Made by a program: the position numbers and the translations under genes
In this document: positions 16,920 through 25,042 of the stretch, in pieces
How the letters are laid out: each line of letters begins with the position of its first letter
Numbering within the stretch: the stretch's first letter is position 1
Notes under the pieces: model-generated
Seen by the model: only the letters and a program-made list of their open reading frames with translations
Database searches by the model: none
What the model was told of the DNA's origin: nothing
NCBI GenBank assembly: GCA_027485165.1
Contig: JAIXRN010000075.1
Coordinates: 62,001-126,000, forward strand
Origin: Rubrivivax sp.
GTDB taxonomy: Bacteria > Pseudomonadota > Gammaproteobacteria > Burkholderiales > Burkholderiaceae_C
Direction of reading: 5' to 3'
Length of the DNA stretch: 64,000 nt

Positions 16920-17996
16920 ATGCTGTATCGCGAGAACGGCCAGTTCAAGACTTCCTACGCGGCGGACCAGCAGGTCTTCGCCATCCGGCAGGACCGCATC
17001 GGCATCTGGCTGCTGCTGGCCTTCGCCGTGGTCGGTGTGCCGCTGCTGGCCGACGAGTACACCTTCCGCGCCATCCTCATCCCGTTCCTCATCCTGTCGC
17101 TGGCCGCGCTGGGCCTGAACATCCTGGTCGGCTACTGCGGGCAGGTGTCTCTGGGCACGGGCGCCTTCATGGCGGTGGGGGCCTATGCGGCCTACAACTT
17201 CATGGTGCGCATCGACGGCATGCCGCTCCTGGCCGCCATCCTGCTGGGCGGGGTGTGCGCCACCGTGGTGGGCGTGCTGTTCGGCATCCCCAGCCTGCGC
17301 ATCAAGGGCCTGTACCTGGCCGTGGCCACGCTGGCGGCGCAGTTCTTCGTCGACTGGGCTTTCCTGCGCGTGTCCTGGTTCACCAACAACTCGTCTTCGG
17401 GTTCGGTGTCGGTCAGCAGCCTGAACTTCTTCGGGTTGGGCATCGACACCCCGCACGAGAAGTACCTGCTGTGCCTGGGCATCCTGGTGGTGTTCGCCTT
17501 GCTGGCCAAGAACCTGGTGCGCAGCCATATCGGCCGTGAATGGATGGCCATCCGCGACATGGACGTGGCCGCGGCCGTGATCGGCATCCGCCCGGTGTAC
17601 GCCAAGCTCACGGCCTTTGCCGTCAGCAGCTTCTTTGTCGGCGTGGCCGGGGCGCTGTGGGGCTTCGTGCACCTGGGCAGCTGGGAACCGGCGGCCTTCA
17701 GCATCGACCGCAGCTTCCAGCTGCTGTTCATGATCATCATCGGCGGGCTGGGCAGCGTGATGGGCAGCTTCTTCGGCGCCGCCTTCATCGTCGTCCTGCC
17801 GATCTTCCTGAACCAGTTCCTGCCCGCGCTCGGCAGCCTGGTGGGCGTGAACATCAGCACCGCTGGCGTGGCGCACGCTGAACTGATGATCTTCGGCGCC
17901 CTCATCGTCTTCTTTCTCATCGTCGAACCGCACGGCCTGGCGCGACTCTGGTCGACCGCCAAGGAAAAGATGCGGCTGTGGCCCTTCCCTCACTGA
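16920..17996 (+). CDS. livM: Branched-chain-type ABC transporter permease LivM
   Basis: A 358-residue permease with about nine helices and a longer N-terminus than LivH, as expected for LivM. Diagnostic segments are LGLNILVGYCGQVSLGTGAFMAVGAYAAY (described here by its start, LGLNILVGYCGQ), the cytoplasmic coupling loop SHIGREWMAIRDMDVAAAVIGI and IIIGGLGSVMGSFFGAAF. The C-terminus IVEPHGLARLW is also typical. It forms the second half of the translocation pore with LivH. The gap before it (121 bp) carries a palindromic repeat, so translation initiates independently rather than by coupling; ATG at 16920 directly follows a stretch without good alternative starts. Confidence 0.92.
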   Translation: MLYRENGQFKTSYAADQQVFAIRQDRIGIWLLLAFAVVGVPLLADEYTFRAILIPFLILSLAALGLNILVGYCGQVSLGTGAFMAVGAYAAYNFMVRIDGMPLLAAILLGGVCATVVGVLFGIPSLRIKGLYLAVATLAAQFFVDWAFLRVSWFTNNSSSGSVSVSSLNFFGLGIDTPHEKYLLCLGILVVFALLAKNLVRSHIGREWMAIRDMDVAAAVIGIRPVYAKLTAFAVSSFFVGVAGALWGFVHLGSWEPAAFSIDRSFQLLFMIIIGGLGSVMGSFFGAAFIVVLPIFLNQFLPALGSLVGVNISTAGVAHAELMIFGALIVFFLIVEPHGLARLWSTAKEKMRLWPFPH

Positions 17997-18029
17997 ACAC
18001 ATCACCGACACCCCATGGAGACAAGCAAC

Positions 18030-19358
18030 ATGCGATTCAAGATCCTGGCCCTGGCCGCCCTGCTGGCTGTATCTGGCGGCAGCTTTGCACCCGCCGCGCT
18101 GGCGCAGGACAAGGTGCAGTTCTTCCCCAGCCTGACCGGCCGCACCGGCCCGGTGGCGCCAAACGCCACGCCTTTTGCCAACGGCTATGCCGACTACATG
18201 AAGCTGGTGAACGTGCGCGGTGGCATCAACGGTGTGAAGACCCTGGTCGAGGAATGCGAGACCGCCTATGCCACCGACCGCGGGGTGGAATGCTACGAAC
18301 GCCTGAAGGGCAAGCATGGTGGCGCCACCGTGTTCCAGCCGCTGTCCACCGGCATCACCTTCGCGCTGACCGAGAAGATTCCGGCCGACAAGATCCCGAT
18401 GATCACGTCTGGCTACGGCCGCAGCGACAGCGCCGACGGCAGCGTCTTCCGCTGGAACTTCCCGCTCATCGGCCACTACTGGGTGGCCGGCGACACGGTG
18501 CTGCAGCACATCGCCAAGACCCAGGGCGGCTGGGACAAGATGAAGGGCAAGAAGATTGCCGTGGTCTATCACGACAGCCCCTTCGGCAAGGAGCTGCTGC
18601 CCATCATCCAGGAACGCCAGAAGATGCACGGCTTCGAAGTGCAGCTGCTGCCCGTGCCCGCGCCGGGCGTGGAGCAGAAGGCCATCTGGCTGCAGGTGCG
18701 CCAGCAGCGGCCCGACTTCGTGGTCATGCAGACCTGGGGCGTGATGACAGCCACCGCCATCAAGGAAGCCGTGGCCACCGGCTACCCGCGCGAGAAGATG
18801 TTCGGCACCTGGTGGAGCGGCGCTGAACCCGACCTGCGCGACATCGGCGCGGCCGCCAAGGGCTACAGCGCGGTGATGATGCAGCACGGCGCCGAGCCTG
18901 AAGCCGCGGTGGTGAAGGAGATCCTGGACAAGGTGCACGCCAAGGGCCAGGGCACAGGCCCGAAGGAAGAAGTGGGCCAGGTGCTGTACATGCGCGGCGT
19001 GGTGGGCGCCATGTTGGCCGTGGAAGGCGTGCGTGCCGCGCAGGAACGCTTCGGCAAGGGCAAGGTGATGACCGGCGAACAGGCGCGCTGGGGTTACGAG
19101 AACCTGAACCTGACACAGGCCAAGCTGGACACGCTGGGCTTCAAGGGCGTGATGCGCCCGGTGTCCACCAGCTGCTTCGACCACATGGGCAGCGCCTGGG
19201 CGCGCGTGCACACCTGGGACGGCGCGAAGTTCACCTGGGCTTCGGACTGGCTGCAGGCCGACGACCAGATCATCAAGCCCTTGGTGAAGGCCTCGGCCGA
19301 GAAGTACGCCGGCGAGAAAAAGCTGACGAAGCGCGACCCGAAAGACTGCCAGTCCTGA
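18030..19358 (+). CDS. livK: ABC transporter substrate-binding protein (LivK family)
   Basis: A 442-residue periplasmic binding protein of the LivK/type I fold. Signal peptide MRFKILALAALLAVSGGSF with cleavage after PAALAQ. Mature-domain motifs: VQFFPSLTGRTGPVAPNATPF (start of lobe 1 ligand loop), YMKLVNVRGGING, KIAVVYHDSPFGKELLP (lobe 2) and MKGKKIAVV. I choose ATG 18030 rather than 18015 because GGAGA inside the upstream codons is ideally spaced for it. The length is greater than amino acid LivK proteins (about 350), as in binding proteins for aromatic or fatty acids. It is followed by LivF within 22 bp. Confidence 0.9.
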   Translation: MRFKILALAALLAVSGGSFAPAALAQDKVQFFPSLTGRTGPVAPNATPFANGYADYMKLVNVRGGINGVKTLVEECETAYATDRGVECYERLKGKHGGATVFQPLSTGITFALTEKIPADKIPMITSGYGRSDSADGSVFRWNFPLIGHYWVAGDTVLQHIAKTQGGWDKMKGKKIAVVYHDSPFGKELLPIIQERQKMHGFEVQLLPVPAPGVEQKAIWLQVRQQRPDFVVMQTWGVMTATAIKEAVATGYPREKMFGTWWSGAEPDLRDIGAAAKGYSAVMMQHGAEPEAAVVKEILDKVHAKGQGTGPKEEVGQVLYMRGVVGAMLAVEGVRAAQERFGKGKVMTGEQARWGYENLNLTQAKLDTLGFKGVMRPVSTSCFDHMGSAWARVHTWDGAKFTWASDWLQADDQIIKPLVKASAEKYAGEKKLTKRDPKDCQS

Positions 19359-19380
19359 CCCCCAGCCCGGGAGCACCTGC

Positions 19381-20199
19381 ATGAGCAACATCCTGCTCAA
19401 CGTCAATGGCATCGAGGTGATCTACAACCACGTCATCCTGGTGCTGAAGGGCGTCAGCCTGCAGGTGCCCGAACGCGGCGTGGTGGCCCTGCTGGGCGGC
19501 AACGGTGCCGGCAAGACCACCACGCTGCGGGCCATCAGCAACCTGCTGGCCGGCGAGCGCGGCGCGGTGACCAAGGGCAGCATCGAACTGCGTGGTGAAC
19601 GCATTGCAGGCCTGAGCACCAGCGAGATGGTCAACCGTGGCGTGGTGCAGGTGATGGAAGGCCGGCACTGCTTCGCGCACCTGTCGATCGAAGAGAACCT
19701 GATGACGGGGGCCTACACGCGCCGCGATGGCAAGGCCGCCGTGGCGCAGACGCTGGAGAAGGTCTACAACTATTTCCCACGCCTGAAGACGCGGCGCGGC
19801 TCGCAGGCCGCTTACACCAGCGGCGGCGAGCAGCAGATGTGCGCCATCGGCCGGGCGCTGATGGCCAACCCGAAGATGGTGCTGCTGGACGAGCCGTCCA
19901 TGGGCCTGGCGCCGCAAATCGTTGAAGAGGTGTTCGAGATCGTGAAAGACCTGAACCAGCGTGAAGGCGTCACCTTCCTGCTGGCCGAACAGAACACCAA
20001 CATGGCGCTGCGCTACGCCGACCACGGCTACATCCTGGAAAGCGGCCGCATCGTGATGGAAGGCGCCGCCAAGGACCTGCGCGAGAACGAAGACGTCAAG
20101 GAGTTCTACCTGGGCATGGGCCGCAGCGCTGACGGCAGCGACCGCAAGAGCTTCAAGGACGCCAAGAGCTACAAGCGGCGCAAGCGGTGGCTTTCATGA
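19381..20199 (+). CDS. livF: Branched-chain-type ABC transporter ATP-binding protein LivF
   Basis: A 272-residue ATPase with Walker A GGNGAGKTT, Q-loop VVQVMEGRHCFAHLSIEENL, signature YTSGGEQQM (replacing LSGGQ, an allowed LivF variant), Walker B MVLLDEPSMGLAP and the H-loop FLLAEQNTNMALRYADHGYILESG, the AEQN form being LivF-specific. The C-terminus is extended and strongly basic (KSYKRRKRWLS), about 30 residues longer than classical LivF, perhaps interacting with the partner ATPase or membrane. AGCACC/GGGAGCAC lies just before the ATG. It closes the transport part of the operon; a palindromic repeat follows it. Confidence 0.92.
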   Translation: MSNILLNVNGIEVIYNHVILVLKGVSLQVPERGVVALLGGNGAGKTTTLRAISNLLAGERGAVTKGSIELRGERIAGLSTSEMVNRGVVQVMEGRHCFAHLSIEENLMTGAYTRRDGKAAVAQTLEKVYNYFPRLKTRRGSQAAYTSGGEQQMCAIGRALMANPKMVLLDEPSMGLAPQIVEEVFEIVKDLNQREGVTFLLAEQNTNMALRYADHGYILESGRIVMEGAAKDLRENEDVKEFYLGMGRSADGSDRKSFKDAKSYKRRKRWLS

Positions 20200-20200
20200 C

Positions 20201-20283
20201 CCCCCCCGTAGCGGCTGCGCCGCTCCCCCCCAGGGGGGCGCCGCCAGCGGACCGGCGAAGCCGGCTCCGCGGCGGCAGCTTGA
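20201..20283 (+). repeat. Palindromic intergenic element, copy 2 (after livF)
   Basis: Diverged copy of the element at 16805-16890, with the same order of blocks: CCCCCCC start, GCGGCTGCGCCGC hairpin, CCCCCCCAGGGGGG core, GGCGAAGCC stem and CTCCGCGGCGG end, leading into AGCTTGA as in copy 1. It separates livF from the 97-aa protein gene. Confidence 0.75.
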
Positions 20284-20311
20284 ATCAGCGGCTGGCGGGT
20301 GAGGGGGCACC

Positions 20312-20605
20312 ATGAACGACGATTTCGGCTTCGCCCCGCCGCCCTTCGATGCCCAGGCCGCGCTGCAACAACTGCAGCGCTCGCTGCGCGACCTGAAGCT
20401 GGCTGAACGGCATGGCGGCTTCGAGCTGCGAGGCAAGCGCGTGGCCGAGCTGCGCGTAGCCGATGGCTTGCTCCACGCCCGCCTGGCGCGCAAGCTGGCG
20501 CTGACGCCGGACTTCGACCACAGCCAACTGAAGACCGCCACAGAGCAACGCCAGTGGCTGGACGAACTGAAGAAACGCCTGGCCCGCTGGGACCAAGAGG
20601 ACTGA
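20312..20605 (+). CDS. Small conserved-type hypothetical protein (97 aa)
   Basis: A 97-residue soluble, charged protein without signal or membrane segment. Residues 18-35 (ALQQLQRSLRDLKLAERHGGF) and 75-95 (ATEQRQWLDELKKRLARWDQED) are predicted amphipathic helices that could form a helical hairpin or coiled coil; the centre reads FELRGKRVAELRVADGLLHARLARKL. I do not recognise a named family. It lies between livF and the PaaK-like ligase gene and its TGA is 2 bp before that ATG, so it is co-translated with the ligase. A small accessory or assembly role for the ligase is plausible but unproven. Confidence 0.75.
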   Translation: MNDDFGFAPPPFDAQAALQQLQRSLRDLKLAERHGGFELRGKRVAELRVADGLLHARLARKLALTPDFDHSQLKTATEQRQWLDELKKRLARWDQED

Positions 20606-20607
20606 GC

Positions 20608-21909
20608 ATGCACACCGCCGCCATCGACCCCCTGGCCCTGCGCGACCCCGGCCAGCGCGAGGCCACCCTGATGGCTGCCCTGCCGGCCCAGGTGCGCGCC
20701 GCGCAGGGCCTGCCGGCCTATGCCGAGCGGCTGGCCGGCGTAGACGCCCGGGGCATCAGCAGCCGCGCGGCGCTGGCGCAGCTTCCGGTAACGCGCAAGC
20801 ACGAACTGCTGGCACGCCAGCAGGCTGCGCGCGACGCAGCCGGTACAGCTGGTGCAGCTGGTTCGGGGGGTGCGGCGGATCCCTTTGGCGGCTTCAGCGC
20901 CATCGGCTGGCGCGCGCTGCGCGCGCAACGCAGCGCACAGCGGGTCTTCCAGAGCCCTGGCCCCATCTACGAACCCGAAGGCCGTGGCAGCGACTACTGG
21001 CGCAGCGCTCGCGCCCTGCAGGCGGCTGGCTTCGAAGCCGGCGACCTGGTGCACAACAGCTTCAGCTACCACCTGACGCCCGGCGCCTGGATCATGGAAA
21101 GCGGCGCCCAGGCCCTGGGCTGCAGCGTCTTCCCTGGCGGCACGGGCAACACCGAGATCCAGCTGCAGGCCATGCAGCACCTGCAGCCCGACGCCTACAC
21201 CGGCACGCCCAGCTTCCTGCGCATCCTGCTGGAAAAGGCAGCCGAAGCCGGCCTGACGCTGCCGCACCTGAAGAAGGCCCTGGTCAGCGGCGAGGCCTTT
21301 CCGCCCAGCCTGCGCGACTGGCTGGCAGAACGCGGCGTGCACGCCTACCAGGCCTATGCCACCGCCGAGTGCGGCGTCATCGCCTACGAAACGCCGCCGC
21401 GCGCAGGCCTGGTGCTGGACGAAGGCGTGATCGTCGAAATCGTGCGCCCGGGCACCGACGAACCGCTACCCGAAGGCGAGGTGGGCGAAGTCGTGGTCAC
21501 CACGCTGAACCCCGACTACCCGATGCTGCGGCTGGGCACGGGCGACCTGTCGGCCGTGCTGCCCGGCATCTGCCCCAGCGGCCGCACGAACACGCGCATC
21601 CGCGGCTGGCTGGGCCGCGCCGACCAGACCGCCAAGGTGCGCGGCATGTTCGTGCACCCCGGCCAGGTGGCCGCCGTGGCACGGCGCCACCCCGAACTGG
21701 GCCGTGTGCGCTTGGTAGTTGCCGGCGAGATGGCCAGCGACACCATGACCCTGCAGGTGGAATGCGCCGCCCCGCCCGAAGGCCTGGCCGACGCCGTGGC
21801 CGCCAGCGTGCGCGACCTGACCAAGCTGCGCGCGCAGGTGGACATCGTCGCCCCGGGCAGCCTGCCCAACGACGGCAAGCTGATCGAAGACGCGCGCAGC
21901 TACCGCTAG
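20608..21909 (+). CDS. Phenylacetate-CoA ligase-like AMP ligase (PaaK family)
   Basis: A 433-residue adenylate-forming enzyme predicted to activate an aromatic acid with ATP and CoA. Motifs: the nucleotide region PGGTGNTEIQL, acid/adenine-binding AYATAECGVIAYE in place of the usual YGxTE, the TGDLSAV motif and the C-terminal lysine region DQTAKVRGMFVHPGQVA. The N-terminal glycine-rich loop of typical ligases is weak, so the first part (RKHELLARQQAAR onward) is divergent; the Ala/Gly insertion about residues 72-92 is low complexity. AGAGGA lies 6 bp before the ATG. It is the second ligase of the operon, next to LivF and the 97-aa protein, and so may act on the same imported acid or its degradation product. 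Confidence 0.85.
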   Translation: MHTAAIDPLALRDPGQREATLMAALPAQVRAAQGLPAYAERLAGVDARGISSRAALAQLPVTRKHELLARQQAARDAAGTAGAAGSGGAADPFGGFSAIGWRALRAQRSAQRVFQSPGPIYEPEGRGSDYWRSARALQAAGFEAGDLVHNSFSYHLTPGAWIMESGAQALGCSVFPGGTGNTEIQLQAMQHLQPDAYTGTPSFLRILLEKAAEAGLTLPHLKKALVSGEAFPPSLRDWLAERGVHAYQAYATAECGVIAYETPPRAGLVLDEGVIVEIVRPGTDEPLPEGEVGEVVVTTLNPDYPMLRLGTGDLSAVLPGICPSGRTNTRIRGWLGRADQTAKVRGMFVHPGQVAAVARRHPELGRVRLVVAGEMASDTMTLQVECAAPPEGLADAVAASVRDLTKLRAQVDIVAPGSLPNDGKLIEDARSYR

Positions 21910-22047
21910 CCCGGGTGCCTGGCCCGGGCCGCCGCGCCGAAATTCCGTGTCAGGGTTGCGGCTTACGTATTTCCCACGTCGGGACTGCAGGCCTGTCGCC
22001 CTACCATTTGGCGCTTTCGCGTCAACCCCTATCCTGGAGACAAGCCC

Positions 22048-23016
22048 ATGACGAAGACCCTGCTCGCCCTGGCCATGGCCGCCGTGGCCACGTCGGCCCT
22101 GGCCTACCCCGACAAACCCGTCACCCTGGTGGTGCCTTTCGCCGCTGGCGGCCCCACCGACAAGGTGGCCCGCGACCTGGCCGAAGTGCTGCGCAAGGGC
22201 CTCAACAACCAGACCGTCATCATCGAAAACGTTGGCGGTGCCGGCGGCACGCTGGGCGCAGCCAAGGTCGCCAAGGCCGCGCCGGACGGCTACACGCTGC
22301 TGCTGCACCACATCGGCATGGCCACGTCGCCGGCGCTGTACCGCAAGATGCCGTACGACACGATGAACGACTTCGAATTCATCGGCATGGTCAACGAAGT
22401 GCCCATGACGCTGATCGGCCGCAGCACCCTTCCCGCCAACAACTACGCCGAGCTGGTGAAGTGGCTGGAAGCGAACAAGGGCAAGATCAACATGGCCAAC
22501 GCTGGCCTGGGCGCCGCTTCGCACCTGTGCGGCCTGCTGTTCCAGCAAGCCCTGAAGATCGACATGACCACCGTGCCTTACAAGGGCACGGCCCCGGCCA
22601 TGACCGACCTGCTGGGCGGCCAGGTGGACATCATGTGCGACCAGACCACCAACACGACGACGCAGATCGAAGCCGGCAAGGTCAAGGCCTTTGCCGTCAG
22701 CACGCCCAAGCGGCTGACGACTCCGGCCCTGGCCAAGCTGCCGACGCTGGATGAATCGGGCCTGAAGGGCTTCAACGTCAGCATCTGGCACGGCATGTAC
22801 GCGCCCAAGGGCACGCCCAAGGCCATCGTCGACCAGGTCAACGCCGCCATGAAGGCTGCGCTGAAGGACCCCGAGTTCATCAAGCGCCAGGAAGCCCTGG
22901 GGGCCGTGGTGGTCACCGACAGCCGCGTGAATGGCCCCGAACACAAGAAGTTCGTCGAAGCCGAGATCAACAAGTGGGGCCCGGCCATCAAGGCCGCTGG
23001 GCAATACGCAGACTGA
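22048..23016 (+). CDS. Bug family tripartite tricarboxylate transporter substrate-binding protein
   Basis: A 322-residue periplasmic binding protein of the Bug (TctC) family. Signal peptide MTKTLLALAMAAVATSALA, then the family start YPDKPVTLVVPFAAGGPTDK, with the ligand-binding loops VVPFAAGG and VIIENVGGAGGTLGA, and QVDIMCDQTTNT further on. Bug proteins bind small carboxylates through water-mediated contacts, and most are orphans without TctA/TctB, as here. A good RBS (CTGGAGACAAGCCC) precedes the ATG. The 138-bp gap after the PaaK-like gene suggests a separate or read-through transcript. It may deliver an acid related to those handled by the Liv operon, or act as a sensor; ligand unknown. 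Confidence 0.9.
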   Translation: MTKTLLALAMAAVATSALAYPDKPVTLVVPFAAGGPTDKVARDLAEVLRKGLNNQTVIIENVGGAGGTLGAAKVAKAAPDGYTLLLHHIGMATSPALYRKMPYDTMNDFEFIGMVNEVPMTLIGRSTLPANNYAELVKWLEANKGKINMANAGLGAASHLCGLLFQQALKIDMTTVPYKGTAPAMTDLLGGQVDIMCDQTTNTTTQIEAGKVKAFAVSTPKRLTTPALAKLPTLDESGLKGFNVSIWHGMYAPKGTPKAIVDQVNAAMKAALKDPEFIKRQEALGAVVVTDSRVNGPEHKKFVEAEINKWGPAIKAAGQYAD

Positions 23017-23029
23017 GCACGTCTGAGGA

Positions 23030-23479
23030 CTAAGCGATCCGAAGCGGAATCGTCACCGGTCCCGCATTCACCAGGCTGACCTGCATGTCAGCCCCGAACA
23101 CGCCGGCCTGGACCTGTCCAGCCGGCGTGTGCCGTTTGCGGGCCTCGGCCAGCACGGCCTCATACAGCCGCCGGCCCTGTTCGGCCGGTGCTGCACCCGT
23201 GAAGCTGGGGCGGTTGCCGCTGCTGGCGTCAGCGGCCAGCGTGAACTGGCTCACGATCAAGAGCCCGCCGCCCACGTCCACGACGCTGCGGTTCATCTTG
23301 CCCGCGTCGTCACTGAAGACGCGCAGCTTCAGCAGCTTGTCCACCAGGCGCAGCGCCTGGGCTTCGGTGTCGGCCGGCTCTGCGCAAACGAAGACCAGCA
23401 GCCCAGCGCCGATGGCACCCACCGTTTGCCCGTCCACGTCCACCCGCGCCTGGGCCACGCGTTGCAGCAGGGCCAGCAT
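23030..23479 (-). CDS. dtd: D-aminoacyl-tRNA deacylase
   Basis: A 149-residue enzyme that hydrolyses D-amino acids from mischarged tRNA, protecting translation. Motifs are those of the DTD family: [12 protein letters not shown] (residues 24-35), the catalytic SQFTLAAD, and the cross-subunit Gly-Pro motif NAGPVTIPL near the C-terminus. It is the expected length (about 145-150). The tyrS stop lies 17 bp upstream on the same strand, so both are probably co-transcribed; TyrRS is itself a common source of D-Tyr-tRNA, which makes the pairing functionally neat. It converges with the Bug gene with 13 bp between stops. Confidence 0.95.
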   Translation of the reverse strand: MLALLQRVAQARVDVDGQTVGAIGAGLLVFVCAEPADTEAQALRLVDKLLKLRVFSDDAGKMNRSVVDVGGGLLIVSQFTLAADASSGNRPSFTGAAPAEQGRRLYEAVLAEARKRHTPAGQVQAGVFGADMQVSLVNAGPVTIPLRIA

Positions 23480-23496
23480 GGCAGCCGGGCTAGCGC

Positions 23497-24795
23497 TCAG
23501 GCCGCCGACAAGGTCACGCGCGCGAACTTGCGCTTGCCGACCTGTACGACGAAGGTGCCGGGTGCCACCTTCAGCGCCTTGTCGCTGACCAGTCCGCCGT
23601 CGATGCGCACACCGCCCTGTTCGACCATGCGCAGTGCCTCGCTGGTGGAAGGCACCAGGCCGGCCTGCTTCAGCAGCGCACCGATGGGCAGCGGCCCGCC
23701 GGCCAGCGCCACATCGGCCACGTCGTCCGGCACGCCGCCAGCGGCGCGGCGATGGAAGTCCTCCTGCGCTGCCGCCGCCGCTGCCGCGCCATGGAAGCGC
23801 TGGGTGATTTCCAGTGCCAGCTGCACCTTGGCGTCCTTCGGGTTGCGGCCCGCCTCGACTTCACGCTGCAGCGCCGCGATCTCGGCTTCAGGCCGGAAGC
23901 TGAGCAAGGTGAACCACTTCCACATCTGCACGTCGCTGATGCTCAGCACCTTCGCGAACATGCTGTTCGGTGCTTCGGTGATGGCGATGTAGTTGCCCTT
24001 GCTCTTGGACATCTTCTCGACGCCGTCCAGGCCTTCCAGCAGCGGCATGGTGAGCACACACTGCGGTTCCTGGCCATATTCCTGCTGCAGCGCACGGCCC
24101 ACCAGCAGGTTGAACTTCTGGTCGGTGCCGCCCAGTTCCAGGTCGGATTTCAAGGCCACCGAGTCGTAGCCCTGCATCAGCGGGTACAGCAGTTCGTGCA
24201 CGCTGATCGGCGTGCCGGCCTTGAAGCGCTTGGTGAAGTCCTCGCGTTCCAGGATGCGCGCCACCGTGTACTTGGCCGCCAGCTGGATCATGCCGCGCGC
24301 GCCCAGCGGGTCGCTCCACTCGCTGTTGTAGCGAATCTCGGTGCGCGCCGGATCCAGCACCAGGCTGGCCTGGGCGTAGTAAGTCTCGGCATTGGCGGTG
24401 ATCTGCTCGCGCGTCAGCGGCGGGCGCGTGGCGTTGCGGCCAGACGGGTCGCCGATCATGGACGTGAAGTCGCCGATCAAAAAGATCACCGTGTGCCCCA
24501 GGTCCTGCAGCTGGCGCATCTTGTTCAGCACCACGGTATGGCCGATGTGGATGTCCGGCGCGGTGGGGTCCAGGCCCAGCTTGATGCGCAGCGGCTGGCC
24601 GGTGGCCTCAGACCGCTGCAGCTTGCGCACCCATTCGGCCTGGGGCAACAGCTCGTCGCAGCCGCGCAGGCTGACGGCCAGCGCAGCCTGCACCGCGTCG
24701 CTCATCGGCTTGTCGGGCGCCGGCTGGGCCTGTACGGATGGCGGGGTGGGCTGCGTGACCACCGGGGCGGGGGCAGACGGAAGGGGCTCGGTCAT
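23497..24795 (-). CDS. tyrS: Tyrosine-tRNA ligase
   Basis: Class I aminoacyl-tRNA synthetase, 432 residues as written. It shows the HIGH-like HIGHT motif (in [15 protein letters not shown]), the tyrosine pocket region and KMSKS in [14 protein letters not shown], the latter preceding an IAITEA strand as in TyrZ-type enzymes. The C-terminal S4 RNA-binding domain is at about residues 375-430 ([26 protein letters not shown]). The first 30 residues are a Pro/Ala-rich extension with no family likeness; a second ATG at 24705 ([20 protein letters not shown]) matches the usual N-terminus and may be the true start. Neither has a strong RBS. Divergent from the M23 peptidase gene. Confidence 0.94.
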   Translation of the reverse strand: MTEPLPSAPAPVVTQPTPPSVQAQPAPDKPMSDAVQAALAVSLRGCDELLPQAEWVRKLQRSEATGQPLRIKLGLDPTAPDIHIGHTVVLNKMRQLQDLGHTVIFLIGDFTSMIGDPSGRNATRPPLTREQITANAETYYAQASLVLDPARTEIRYNSEWSDPLGARGMIQLAAKYTVARILEREDFTKRFKAGTPISVHELLYPLMQGYDSVALKSDLELGGTDQKFNLLVGRALQQEYGQEPQCVLTMPLLEGLDGVEKMSKSKGNYIAITEAPNSMFAKVLSISDVQMWKWFTLLSFRPEAEIAALQREVEAGRNPKDAKVQLALEITQRFHGAAAAAAAQEDFHRRAAGGVPDDVADVALAGGPLPIGALLKQAGLVPSTSEALRMVEQGGVRIDGGLVSDKALKVAPGTFVVQVGKRKFARVTLSAA

Positions 24796-25042
24796 GGCTT
24801 TGTGGGGAAATTCAGCGTTTTTGCCCGGTCGCCGGGGGCAGGGCCTTGGCTATACTCGGCCCCCTAGATTACGGGGTGTGCAGGTGCGTGTCGTCCGCCT
24901 GTGGCAGCACCGGATTCTAGGTGGGCCGGTTTTGAGGTCGTCTCCGACGACTGTTCTTCCCAAGCCTGCACTGCTTCCACCGCTGCCCCGCTGACGCCCT
25001 GGTTTCCATCCACCTGTTTTTCCGGTTTTCCCCCGCTTGCCT

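Noticed and set aside
16893..19412. 839-codon minus-strand frame across livM and livK
   Set aside because: It is a GC-rich shadow; both plus-strand genes are complete with diagnostic motifs.
24821..24856. Possible sigma-70 promoter TTGCCC...TATACT for the M23 peptidase
   Set aside because: The TATACT is good but the spacing to TTGCCC is 24 bp and no other -35 was seen, so it is too weak to list.
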